NCBI GenBank assembly: GCA_001310555.1 | Contig: BAXO01000018.1 | Span: forward strand, 6,412 to 70,411 | From: Bacillus sp. JCM 19058 | GTDB lineage: Bacteria; Bacillota; Bacilli; Bacillales_H; Bacillaceae_D | Direction of reading: 5' to 3' | DNA length: 64,000 nt | Shown here: piece by piece, positions 33,186 to 44,280 of the stretch | Position numbering within the stretch: position 1 is the first letter of the stretch | Layout: each line of letters opens with the position of its first letter | Made by a program: the position numbers and the translations under genes | The notes under the pieces: model-generated | The model's input: the letters and a program-made list of their open reading frames with translations, nothing else | What the model was told of the DNA's origin: nothing | Database searches by the model: none

Positions 33186-34232
33186 ATGCAAAAGCTCCTA
33201 TACTTTGGTGTTGCGCTTGGAGTTGGAGCGATTTTTTACAAGCTCCATATCCCAGCTGGATGGCTTCTTGGGTCGATGCTGACAGGCGTCATCTGGTCCT
33301 TGTTTGTCAACAAGCTCATCTTGCCAGATCGTCTATTCAAGGTAGCGTTGGCGATAATCGGTGGAAATATCGGCTTTATGGTCGTCCCTGAGCAGTTTTT
33401 AAGCTACCCACTACTTCTACCGCCATTTATCTTGACGTTGTTCTTGACAATTTTGATGAGCTTATTTCTCGGAAGGCTGATGGCTCGGTATACTAGTCTC
33501 GATGCAAATACTGCTTTCTTTTGCTGCTTACCTGGAGGCGCTTCAGAAGTGATTGCGATCAGTAAAGAGTATGGAGCCGATCAAGGCATTGTGGCTGCCT
33601 TTCATACGACGAGGATCACTTTGTTTGTTTTTCTTATCCCACTTCTCGTTGGAATCAATGTCCCCGTGCCAAGGCAGCCCTTAACTGGGGGATATTCGCT
33701 CACCTCAATTTTAGTTGCACTTATTTGTTTAGCCTGCATCGTCTTATTGACATTCTTGCTTGGCAAAAAAAGTTGTTTTTCCTGGTGGAGCGCTTTTTAT
33801 AGCGCTTGCCCTCGGTTTTGTGACTCATCAATGGGTCGTACCCGGGATCGAGATGCCTGGCTTTGTCACGGGACTAGCTCAAGCATTCATGGGTGCGATT
33901 ATTGGAATGAGAATTGACCGGAAAACCTTTGCAGAGCTTCGACATATCGGTGGTGTCAGTATGATGATCCTCGGCTTATATTTTTTTATCAAGTCTGGGG
34001 CTGGCAGCTGTTTTCTATTTGCTGACTCCTTTGCAGTTTTTTTCCGAGCTTGCTAAGTATTGTCCCTGCCGGTGCAGCGGAAATGGCGTCGACGGCGACA
34101 GCATTACAAACAGAACCGACCGTCGTTGCAACGATGCAAATATTGAGGGTACTCGTATTATTACTTGCCTTGCCATTATTAATATCTCTGTTTGCCAAAC
34201 CGCGACAGCCTTCCGTTAAGAGGGCAGAATAA
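33186..34232 (+). CDS. AbrB-family (PF05145) membrane protein, frameshifted
   Basis: About ten hydrophobic segments in two homologous halves; PGGASEVIAISKEYG in the first half and PAGAAEMASTATAL in the second are the duplicated signature of this family, formerly called putative ammonia monooxygenase and now thought to be a transporter. Three extra bases, in the A7 run at 33765-33771 and the T7 runs at 33981-33987 and 34037-34043, break it. Substrate unknown. GAAGAAGGTG precedes the start, 15 nt after ung, so the two are probably co-transcribed. Confidence 0.8.
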
Positions 34233-34387
34233 ACGATGGCTATTCCGTTCGGTCCTGCAGCCTTAGAAAATCTGTCAGATTATCTTTCGAAACGATAGAC
34301 TCCATGACAGAGCTCCTTATAATTAATAACTATAGAATAGCTTACTAGACGTCAGTAAAGCTGTCCTTGATTAAAGGAGTGATTTCT

Positions 34388-35669
34388 TTGGACGAAGCCA
34401 TTTTTTTAATGAACAATTTGTGGTTAATCGTTGCTGCCATTCTCGTCTTATTTATGCAAGGCGGCTTTATTTTGCTCGAAGCTGGATCGACTCGGATGAA
34501 AAATGCTGGGCATATTGCCGGTAAAACGATTTTCACCGTCGGAATTGCTTCAATTGTTTTCTGGGCGGTTGGCTATGGCTTTATTTACGGTAACGGGAAC
34601 GCACTAATTGGTCTATCTCATTTTTTCTATGGTGATTTTACGACAATGGGCGATGATGTAGCCGGCTCGATCGACTTTTTTTTCCAGCTAACGTTTGCTG
34701 CAATTGCGTTAACGATTGCCTTTGGAGGCTTTGCAGAAAGGGGGAAACTGGCAGCGTACCTTATTTTTGCTATTCTTTTCTCAGCCTTTGTTTATCCGAT
34801 TATTGCGCATTGGATATGGGGGGAAGGCTGGTTAGCCGATTTAGGTAAGCAGGATTTCGCTGGCTCTACAGTCGTTCACTTGACGGGGGCGATGGGGGCG
34901 TTGGCGGCGACGCTCCTGCTAAAGCCGCGTCTTGGAAAGTATAACAAGGATGGTTCAGCAAATGATTTAGCGGGCCACAATCAAGTTTATACTGCTTTAG
35001 GTGTGTTAATCCTTTGGGTCGGCTGGTTCGGCTTTAATGCAGGCAGTACGGGCGGGGTAATGGATGCATTCTTCGGTTACGTTGCGCTGAATACCCAGCT
35101 TGCAGCTGGTGCTGGAGCCATTGCTGCGCTGTTCATTACCTGGGCAATAACAGGGAAGTCGGATATCCCGACGATGTTAAACGGTGCTTTAGCCGGGCTT
35201 GTTGCGATTACTGCCTCTTGTGCGTTCGTCGCCCCTTGGGCAGCTGTCATTATCGGCCTGATTGGCGGTCTTATCGTATTTTTCAGTATGAAATTTTTTG
35301 ACAAGAAACAAATCGACGATCCGATTTTTGCACTGTCTGTTCATGGTGTTGCTGGAGTTTGGGGGACGATTTCAACAGGCTTTTTTTGCGACACCAGAGC
35401 TTGCCGCAATGAACGGAGGAGCTGCAGGACTGTTTTATGGCGGGGGGCTTGCACAGCTTGGAGTTCAAGTGTTAAGTGTTGTTGTTTGTGGCTTATTCGC
35501 TTTTGCCGCCTCATATATTCTATTGCTGATGACTAGAGCGATACTTGGAGGACTTCGAGTCTCTGAGGAGGAGGAGGTTATCGGACTGGATATGAGTGAG
35601 CATGGGAGCTACGGCTATCCAGAAAATATGCCAAGCGAAAAAGAAACCGATCGTACGGTTGGAGCATAA
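34388..35669 (+). CDS. amtB: Ammonium transporter Amt/NrgA, frameshifted
   Basis: Eleven-helix Amt channel: FMQGGFILLEAGSTRMKNAG at helix 1, HLTGAMGALAATLLLKPR with the pore His region, ILWVGWFGFNAGS and SVHGVAGVWGTISTG. AAAGGAGTG is 6 nt before the TTG at 34388, chosen over upstream in-frame codons. An extra T at 35381-35387 moves the last 95 residues to the next frame. No glnK (PII) gene follows, unlike most amtB operons; instead a DUF294 nucleotidyltransferase starts 2 nt after the stop. Confidence 0.92.
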
Positions 35670-35670
35670 A

Positions 35671-36684
35671 GTGACGGAACATAATAATTTTTCTGTAAAT
35701 AACAAGACTTGGACTGTCCGCTATCAGCAGCTGTTCCAGAAGCGCCAACAGCAGATGGGTTCGGTTAAGCCAACGGTCACTGCCCTGTTTCATTGCCATG
35801 AAATGCTCATGCAGGAAGCCGTGATGCTGGCCATTGAAAAAAATGAAAGTGAGTGGGGCTCTCCCCCTGCTCATTTTGCTTTCTTCGTGATGGGAAGCGC
35901 TGCGAGAGGAGAGCAGCTTTATTGGAGCGATCAAGATCATGGTCTTGTTTTTTTTGACAAATCATGCCGATGACACTCAGTATTTCAGGCGTCTTGGTAA
36001 AGAAATTGTAGTTGCACTTGAATGGGCTGGCTACAAACGCTGTGATGGAAATGTCATGTCCTCTTGTTCGCGCTGGTGCAAGCCATTCTATGAGTGGCAG
36101 GTGCAAATAGAAAATTGGATCGCTGACGATACGTGGGAGCACCTGAGACACGCGCTCATTTTTTTTGATGCGAGAGCTATTGTTGGAAAGGGGTCTCTAA
36201 TTCGGAAGCTGAAGGGGGAGCTGATATCACTTATAAGGAAAAAGCCTGAGCGACTAGTAAGACTTTCTGAAAATACGGAGCGAATACCGCGGGAAATTGG
36301 CTTCTTTGGTCAGCTGTTAGGTGAAAGGAATCGATTCAATCAACGTGTGGTTGATTTAAAGCAATCCGTTTATTTCCCCTTCGTTAATGGCTTAAGGCTA
36401 CTAGCCTTAAAAGAGCAGATCTATGATTCGTCGACTTTAGAGCGATTCCAGCAGCTTCCGACCTCCTATCAGAACATTATTCAGTTTCAGCAAGTGTATG
36501 AGGATTTCCTGATTGCACGTTTGAAATGGCAAATAGAAGCTGGCTCCTATGATGACGCTCACTTTATAAGGTTAAACCGCTTGAGCAAAATAGAGAAAAA
36601 AAAGAGCTCAAGCATTGGATTCATGCAGGGCAACAGCTTTACCGTACGATTGAACGGCTGATAAGGAGAAGCGACAGGCGGTGA
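35671..36684 (+). CDS. DUF294 nucleotidyltransferase-like protein, frameshifted
   Basis: GTG start 2 nt after the amtB stop with GGAG upstream. Nucleotidyltransferase signature FFVMGSAARGEQLYWSDQDHG (GSxARxE...DxD pattern, as in GlnD and DUF294 proteins), then a DUF294_C helical region (VVDLKQSVYFPFVNGLRLLAL). It lacks the CBS or cNMP-binding domains most relatives carry. Two extra bases, at 35948-35955 (T8) and 36596-36603 (A8); correction gives LKHWIHAGQQLYRTIERL and a stop overlapping the next start. About 338 residues. Role probably signalling by nucleotidylation, target unknown. Confidence 0.82.
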
Positions 36685-37412
36685 TCAATCATATGTTTCA
36701 TAGGATGAAACAGCTAACAACAAAGCTAAGCCCAAACATGCATACAACAACAGAGCTTCATTCGGAAGCGGCACGCCTGTCTTATTTGCGTCAAATTCAA
36801 CGGGATGCAAGGAGAGAGGATGTGCTTGATCTCCCTTTTCGTGAGCTACCGGTCGTCATTATTGATCTTGAAACAAATGGATTCCATCCTGACAAAGGGG
36901 ATGAAATTCTATCGATCGGGGCGATAAAAATGAAAGGTGAGGCCATCGATAAAAAGGGTGCCTTCTATGCGACTGTGCAATGTGTGCAGCCCCCGTCCAA
37001 AGAAGTACTGGAATTAACCGGATTAAGCGAGCGGGAACTGATGCAGTCGGCGTCGCTTGCTGACGTATTAACAGATTTCTACCGTTTTGTTGGGCATACG
37101 ACGCTTGTGGCTCATCATGCTAGTCACGAAAAGAAATTTATGGCTCATGCGACGTGGCAAACGCTACGGACGACGTTTAAGCATCGCATCGTAGACACAT
37201 CGTTTTTATTAAAAGTCGTAGCACCAGAAAGGAAACTCAGGACGCTAGAGGAGTGCTGTGCCCATTATGAAATCAATATCGCAAAGCGGCATCATGCTCA
37301 GGAAGACGCTATCGCAACGGCGAAACTCTGGGGAGAGAACGTGCGCCGCGCTCAGGAAGCTGGGTTTCATTCCTTACGAGACGTGTATATGGATTTGGCC
37401 AAAAGGACTTAG
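36681..37412 (+). CDS. DnaQ-like 3'-5' exonuclease domain protein (DEDDh)
   Basis: Intact, 243 residues. DEDDh active-site residues: VIIDLETNG (first two acidic residues), HHASHEKKFM and HHAQEDAIATAKLW (His and last Asp). The GTG at 36681 overlaps the stop of the DUF294 gene; an ATG 12 nt downstream is an alternative. The pairing of a DUF294 protein with such an exonuclease recurs in bacteria (established association), but whether it degrades DNA, RNA or a nucleotide signal is unknown. Confidence 0.85.
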   Translation: MINHMFHRMKQLTTKLSPNMHTTTELHSEAARLSYLRQIQRDARREDVLDLPFRELPVVIIDLETNGFHPDKGDEILSIGAIKMKGEAIDKKGAFYATVQCVQPPSKEVLELTGLSERELMQSASLADVLTDFYRFVGHTTLVAHHASHEKKFMAHATWQTLRTTFKHRIVDTSFLLKVVAPERKLRTLEECCAHYEINIAKRHHAQEDAIATAKLWGENVRRAQEAGFHSLRDVYMDLAKRT

Positions 37413-37475
37413 CGCTTCTCGTCTTTCTTTTGTCGGTATGCTAAGATGGAGGGACAGAAAAGAGGAGGGCGTGAA

Positions 37476-37736
37476 GTGGCGATTACGGAAGCACAGGTTT
37501 ATCGACAAATGGAAAAACAAATGGCGCGAATGAAGGAAGCCATTGCAAATCATCATGCTGATCAGGTTCGTGAATGTGCAGCGATTATCGAAGGATATTG
37601 TCAGCTGCTTAAAGAAAATGGTCCCGAACAGCAAAAGCGAAGTGAAATACGCACCGCTGCTCAGCCTATACAGCCAGCTGCATATACCCATGAAGTCGAT
37701 AACGAGAAGCCGCAACGGAATTTACTCGATTTTTAA
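37476..37736 (+). CDS. ywdI: YwdI-like protein (DUF5327)
   Basis: GTG start with GAGGAGGGC upstream; short helical N-terminus (VAITEAQVYRQMEKQMARMK), Cys-containing middle and the end PQRNLLDF, resembling B. subtilis YwdI. 86 residues. Function unknown. In B. subtilis it lies next to ywdK and gerQ, as here. Confidence 0.7.
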   Translation: MAITEAQVYRQMEKQMARMKEAIANHHADQVRECAAIIEGYCQLLKENGPEQQKRSEIRTAAQPIQPAAYTHEVDNEKPQRNLLDF

Positions 37737-37776
37737 CGCACACTCTGTGATCGATACGGGGTGTGTGTTGTTTTTC
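37737..37776 (+). terminator. ywdI terminator
   Basis: GCACACTC pairs with GGGTGTGT (one G-T pair) and is followed by TGTTTTT. Confidence 0.65.
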
Positions 37777-38065
37777 CTACAATTCGATTTGTTGCAATGA
37801 GCCGCTTTTCAACAGGCGAAGGGAATGGCATAGATGTGTTCTAACCGTGCAGCAAGAAAGCTCGGAGGGATTCCGTAACATTAGCATAGAAAAAAAATGC
37901 TCGTCAGCTAGAATCGTGCCTCAACAAATTGAGCCATAGTAAGCTGGATGGAATTCGCCGAATAGGGCACGCCATCGGACAGAACCCTTTGAGCACCATA
38001 AACAATAAGTACGAACGAGTACCTCCATCAGCTGTTAAGCTAAAATATTGGGCAGGTGGGATGAG
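37777..38065. other. Intergenic region between ywdI and a leftward GNAT gene
   Basis: No gene or repeat recognised beyond the terminator at its left edge. Confidence 0.4.
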
Positions 38066-38701
38066 TTAAGCTTTTGCTCTAGAGTGTGCGCCAGGTGTCC
38101 ATTCAACTAAAATACCGAAATGACAAGACTCTTCATCCTCTAAGTAATTGGGGAGAATGTGCAGCGGCTGCAGACCTTGTCGGAGCATGAAAGACAGCAC
38201 TTGATCATAGAGCTTTCCGGCCGATACTTTATTGACATAGGTCTCCACCGACATTTCAGCCTCATAACGCTGAAACCCCGGAATGCGGCACCCGGCGATA
38301 AAACGAGTCAGTCCGTGCCGAAGGACGAATTGCTTCCTCGCAGCGTACAAGGCTGTCGCAACCCCTGCGCCGCGGTATCGAGGATGGACACAAACATCAA
38401 TTCCATAAAGACTATCACCTGCTGGATCATGACTCCCCCGAATATAGCCATGATCGGCTACCTCCGCCCATGTATGCGCTTTGCGTTTATACGTAATGAG
38501 CAAGGAAGTAGCGGAGCCAATAATGGTTCCGTCTATGACTGCGAGCAGTGCCCCTCCAGGAAATGTTTGGACATGGGCCTGAATCTGTTCCTTGCTCCAC
38601 CATAAATCCTCAGGAAATGGTGCCGGAAAGGCTTCTTTTTGTACCGAGAGTAAACCGTTGTAATCGTCTAGGGTGTACGGTCTGATTATGATATCCTTCA
38701 T
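38066..38701 (-). CDS. GNAT-family N-acetyltransferase
   Basis: Intact, 211 residues. The acetyl-CoA loop is in VHPRYRGAGVATALYAARK (R/Q-x-x-G-x-A) and ends with IPNFLEDEES-like PNYLEDEESCHFG. I chose the ATG at 38701, which has AAGGTGG upstream, over the in-frame GTG 12 nt earlier. Substrate unknown. A small ORF (38706-38888) may be translated just upstream. Confidence 0.8.
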   Translation of the reverse strand: MKDIIIRPYTLDDYNGLLSVQKEAFPAPFPEDLWWSKEQIQAHVQTFPGGALLAVIDGTIIGSATSLLITYKRKAHTWAEVADHGYIRGSHDPAGDSLYGIDVCVHPRYRGAGVATALYAARKQFVLRHGLTRFIAGCRIPGFQRYEAEMSVETYVNKVSAGKLYDQVLSFMLRQGLQPLHILPNYLEDEESCHFGILVEWTPGAHSRAKA

Positions 38702-38705
38702 TCGA

Positions 38706-38888
38706 TTATCCACCTTTTTTATTTAATGATAAGAAAGCATAAAATTTGGCATGAATGATATGTTTTTCAAGCATAAGCCACTCCAGCGCAGGGCGCGCAG
38801 CAACTAGCAAACTTCCTTTGTCTCTGTCCTGAGCTCCTTCCGTCACTGTGTTTCCTTTATCTCCGCAGGCGCAGTCCGGTTTGTCCAT
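38706..38888 (-). CDS. Possible 60-aa protein upstream of the GNAT gene
   Basis: Starts MDKPDCACGDKGNTVTEG and ends LEKHIIHAKFYAFLSLNKKGG minus its last residues; the stop lies just before the GNAT start. The composition is protein-like and the position suggests coupling, but no ribosome site precedes the start, so it may be chance. Confidence 0.25.
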   Translation of the reverse strand: MDKPDCACGDKGNTVTEGAQDRDKGSLLVAARPALEWLMLEKHIIHAKFYAFLSLNKKGG

Positions 38889-39109
38889 TGCTAAAGCGGA
38901 CGCTCTGCGCTTTTGTTCATTGTAGCGAACGTTTGTCGTTTTTGGCTAGCTTATTTTTAGGCTTGATACGATTGAGATCATTTTCCTACATCACTAAGGT
39001 GCTTCAAGGACAAAAGCGACAATTTCTCCTAGGCAGCCCTCTTAGCTGGATTTTCTAAAAAAAAGAGGGCTAAGATAGGCAGTAGGAACTCAGAATAGGA
39101 GGTGCTATC

Positions 39110-39484
39110 ATGGCAAAGTTATTTCTCGTGATTGGCAGTATTGCTATGGCTCTCTCTGTAGCAATCGGTGCTTTTGGTGCCCATGGTCTTGAGCCGCGTC
39201 TAACTGAACGGATGATGAAAAATTACCAAACTGGAGTGCAATACCATATGATTCATGGTATCGGTCTTGTGGCTGTCGGTCTGGCCGCGTTAAAGGTTGC
39301 GTCTACAGGATTGCTGAGTGGAGCAGGCTGGAGCTTTATAATAGGGATCGTGTTATTTTCGGGCAGCCTGTATGCGATGGCTTTAACCGGAATAACAAAG
39401 CTTGGAGCCATTACACCGATCGGCGGCCTAGCATTTATTGTTGGCTGGGTATTGTTAGCCACGGCTGTCATCCGAGGACTGTAG
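39110..39484 (+). CDS. ywdK: DUF423 membrane protein (YwdK)
   Basis: Intact, 124 residues, four membrane segments. The DUF423 N-terminus is recognisable: ALSVAIGAFGAHGLEPRL, then MIHGIGLVAVGL and GITPIGGLAFIVGW-like end. AGGAGG lies 7 nt before the ATG. Function unknown; conserved in bacteria. Gene order next to gerQ matches B. subtilis ywdK-ywdL. Confidence 0.88.
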   Translation: MAKLFLVIGSIAMALSVAIGAFGAHGLEPRLTERMMKNYQTGVQYHMIHGIGLVAVGLAALKVASTGLLSGAGWSFIIGIVLFSGSLYAMALTGITKLGAITPIGGLAFIVGWVLLATAVIRGL

Positions 39485-39509
39485 CAAAAATTCGGTTTGA
39501 GCGCAAAAA

Positions 39510-39554
39510 TCTCCCTTAAAGGTAGCCAGAATAATCGTCTACCTTTAAGGGAGA
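39510..39554 (-). terminator. 16-bp perfect hairpin terminating gerQ
   Basis: TCTCCCTTAAAGGTAG (39510-39525) and its exact complement (39539-39554), 13-nt loop. On the minus strand it is followed by TTTTTG, so it terminates the leftward cwlJ-gerQ operon; it also lies just after ywdK. Confidence 0.75.
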
Positions 39555-39725
39555 ATAGAAGCTTTATTGAGGTGAAGAATTTCACGGGCAAACTCGTTTC
39601 ATCAGGCAGAAAATATCGGGAAAGCAGGTAGATGTCTACTTTGCTTGATTAAGTAAATCGTCTTTTTGCGTAGAGCTGGAAGGCTACTACCGTTAAATCT
39701 GGCTTCAACGCTCGACGAATAAAAG

Positions 39726-40184
39726 CTATTCTGGCCGCGGGGAGTATTGTGTTAACGATTGACCCCCACCACCATAAGGATACGTATAGTCAATCGGTTC
39801 GTCAAAGACGACATAGTCAAGGTTAACCATGAGTAATAAATAATATTTACCCGATTCCGGATCGCTGATAATAATATGATCGCGTCCGGCTTCCTCCAGT
39901 CGGCCTTTAAAAATCTTCGCGTTCCATTCACTATTATTTTCAAAGGTCATATAAACAGTCACTTGCTTGCCACGATTGAGCCGCAAAATATTTTCAATAA
40001 AGGACTGCTCCATCGGCAAAGAGGCCCCGCCCTGTGCTGCCTGTTGCTGCTGTTGTTGGACAAAGCCCGGTACTTGATAATTTGTTGCGGAATAATATTG
40101 TCCTTGGGTCGGCTGTACTCCGTAACCGTAGCTGAACGCAGAGGGAATTGCTGATTTGCCATACGACGGATAGATTGGATACAC
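39726..40184 (-). CDS. gerQ: Spore coat/germination protein GerQ (YwdL)
   Basis: Intact, 152 residues. The Tyr/Gln-rich N-terminus (a run QQQQQQAAQGG) is the Tgl cross-linking substrate region, and the C-terminal domain reads SFIENILRLNRGKQVTVYMT, IIISDPESGKYYLLLMV and LDYVVFDEPI, matching GerQ. GTG start with AAAGGAG 9 nt upstream. GerQ is needed for CwlJ localisation in the coat, and the genes form an operon in B. subtilis transcribed by sigma E, as the arrangement here suggests. Confidence 0.92.
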   Translation of the reverse strand: MYPIYPSYGKSAIPSAFSYGYGVQPTQGQYYSATNYQVPGFVQQQQQQAAQGGASLPMEQSFIENILRLNRGKQVTVYMTFENNSEWNAKIFKGRLEEAGRDHIIISDPESGKYYLLLMVNLDYVVFDEPIDYTYPYGGGGQSLTQYSPRPE

Positions 40185-40220
40185 GGTTTATCGCTCCTTT
40201 CTCATTAGTCGGGTAAGGGT

Positions 40221-40651
40221 TTAAAACGTGTTATAAACCTCTTCGCATTCTTCTGCGAGCGGAGTATAAAAGCAGTGGCTCTTGTAACGGCCAGAGTTCC
40301 ATTGCCCCCACCATTGCGCAGGGCACGAGCCTTCCGGACGAAAGAACCAGAGTGCAAATTCGGCTGGGTGAAATCGCTCGCCGTTTACGACTCGCCTCGC
40401 CAACCGTTTATCCCTTTCTCTAGCACGTTGATAAAAATAGCCTTTTTGTGTCGCTTCAAAGCCACCGGGAGATTGAAAAGTCATCTGTGGAATCGTATTG
40501 ACATTCGCAAAATCTAAACAACGCACCCGTGTTCGGTTAACCATTACATTCCCTGCTGTCAACATTCCCATTTCTCCGTCACCTTCGGCCTCAGCTCGCA
40601 TCAGCTTGCCAGCATATCGATATCGCTAGAGGATGCTTTAATTACAGCCAT
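40221..40651 (-). CDS. cwlJ: Spore cortex-lytic enzyme CwlJ, frameshifted
   Basis: Cell wall hydrolase (SleB-like catalytic fold) that degrades spore cortex during germination. MRAEAEGDGEMGM contains the catalytic Glu, and the body (YFYQRARERDKRLARR, NGERFHPAEFALWFFRP, CPAQWWGQ, HCFYTPLAEECEEVYNTF) matches CwlJ. The first 13 residues (MAVIKASSSDIDML) are in another frame because one G is lost near 40615. GGGGTGAG precedes the start at 40651. Followed by gerQ. Confidence 0.92.
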
Positions 40652-40764
40652 TCGTCTCACCCCCTGTTTAACACGTAACTAATAAACAATCATGCCCCTA
40701 GAGCGAGAATGTAGTTATTTCACTATATGATGCCAATGAAGGGCATATGCTATTTTCTTTGAAT

Positions 40765-40798
40765 CAAAAAAAACGCCCTAGCAAAAGTGCTGGGCGGA
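40765..40798 (-). terminator. hemQ terminator
   Basis: On the minus strand CGCCCAGCA and TGCTAGGGCG pair around CTTT and are followed by seven T. Confidence 0.85.
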
Positions 40799-40819
40799 AC
40801 TTTACTCTTGTGTTTCGTT

Positions 40820-41567
40820 TTAACAATGAAAAAAGGCAGGTAAGCCAGATGGATATAACAGGTTGCCGATATAAAAATTGCCAAACTCTCCATAGCGGGC
40901 AGAAACCTCGTCAAATCGCATTTCGTACACGAGCTTTTTAAACTGCAAAGCATCGTCAGCAAATAGGGTGACACCCCACTCCCAGTCATCAAAGCCGACC
41001 GAGCCGGTAATGACTTGTTTTACTTTGCCGGCGTAGCTACGACCTATTAAGCCGTGGCTTTTCATTAATTCGCGGCGCTCTTCCATTGGTAGCATATACC
41101 AGTTATCAGCCGTCGCGGCGCTTGTCCATTGGATAAAAGCACACATGCTCTGTTTTTGGCAATGTCGGGTATAGACGGGAACGAACGTAAGGGTTTTGAT
41201 ACGGATCCTCGTCACTATCTCCGGCCAAGTAATTGCTCAGCTCGACAACGGAAACGTAAGAATAAGCTGGTATCGTGTACTCGGCAAAGCGCGTTTTATT
41301 AAACGCATTCTCAATCTCATTTAGCTCCTGCATCGTCGGCCGCAGTAGCATGACCATTAAATCTGCCTTTTGACCGACAATGGAGTAAAGCGCATGACTT
41401 CCTTTACCATTGTATTCGGTCGTCTGCCATTGATCGAGTAAGCGTGTGAATTCGCTTAAAATTTGCTGACGTTCTTCTGAATCGAGCATTTTCCAAGCTG
41501 GCCAGTTAATTGTACGAAAGTCATGAAGACAATACCAACCGTCAAGCGTTTTTGCTGCTTCACTCAT
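40820..41567 (-). CDS. hemQ: Coproheme decarboxylase HemQ, frameshifted
   Basis: Chlorite-dismutase-fold enzyme that makes haem b from coproheme in Gram-positives. [16 protein letters not shown] at the start, YPMDKRRDG then [16 protein letters not shown], and [20 protein letters not shown] are HemQ signatures. The ORF breaks near 41113, between RRDG and DNWYML, by one extra or two lost bases. AAAGGAGTG lies 8 nt before the ATG. About 249 residues. In B. subtilis (ywfI) it lies next to pta and ywfL, as here. Confidence 0.9.
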
Positions 41568-41930
41568 TGATTCGACACTCCTTTAATCGGCTGTCCTTCA
41601 AACCTGACAATAATCAATTTCAGGCTTATTTAAACAGCCTATTTAATGAACGAATATCTGCTGTAATCATATCATATTTAACTTTCACAAAAAAAACTTT
41701 CTCTACAGTTTCTCCCCCCTTTTTTTAAACGGTTGGCCAAAGTCTCACCAATTTGTCACAAAGAGACTAATGACAGGCGTCCCATATATGTAATAATCGT
41801 AATGTTTGCAGCAGCGAAATCGTACCAAAATGGCTATTTTTATCAAATTGGGTAGAATAGTTTTCTTTTGAATGGAAGAGGGGTAGACTTAAAGTAATGG
41901 ATGTACGTACGAAACGAGGAGGAATCAATC
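41568..41930. promoter_or_regulatory. Divergent promoter region hemQ/pta
   Basis: Control region between two divergent genes. A+T-rich with no riboswitch or cre site that I recognise. Single -10 candidates exist but no convincing -35/-10 pair. Confidence 0.4.
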
Positions 41931-43820
<1,890 letters not shown>

Positions 43821-44280
43821 AATTATGAACTCCTAACGAATAAAGTGCTGCAGCACTTTATTTTACCATGAAAGCTAAGCTATGAAGCAAATAATTCCGA
43901 TTGTATGTCCTAAGTCAAGGCGGTATTAGCAAATTGCCGAATACAAAAAGCATTTGAAAAAGATGCGAGGCTAGGTGAAAAGAAATCCTATCGTCAGTTC
44001 ACGCATCATAATCACGACACCTAGGTAAAGCTTTTGGACCAGCAACCATCCCGCCGTAAATCGCCGAAAGCAGTGAATTCGCTCCGAGTCGGTTCGCACC
44101 ATCTGAGAATAATCGCATCCCCCTGCAAAGCGCTGAACATTAATGATAGCGTTTTCAGAAATGAAATAACAAAAAGGAGCATAGTATGAGTTATATCGTA
44201 GTTCTGCCTCATACCCCATCACTGGCAGAACGGCAGTTTTCATCACCGTAGTTTTAATAAACATTGAAGGGGGAAATAAA
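43821..44280. other. 460-nt region holding an sdhA fossil
   Basis: No intact gene. The minus strand carries a recognisable remnant of succinate dehydrogenase flavoprotein at 43999-44132, annotated separately. The last 20 bases are the ribosome site of the symporter gene. Confidence 0.6.
43999..44132 (-). pseudogene. sdhA (succinate dehydrogenase flavoprotein) remnant
   Basis: Reads RFAGGCDYSQ, then after one missing base GANRLGANSLLSAIYGGM and VAGPKA, then LPRCRDY. The first blocks match the SdhA segment FAAGECDYS-HG-NRLGANSLLSAIYGGMVAGP; the last resembles the C-terminal PRKRDY, implying an internal deletion of the helical domain. No flanking sdh genes are present, so it is a fossil of a moved or lost copy. 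Confidence 0.6.

Noticed and set aside
39510..39554. Hairpin as ywdK terminator
   Set aside because: There is no T tract on the plus strand; it fits gerQ on the minus strand better.
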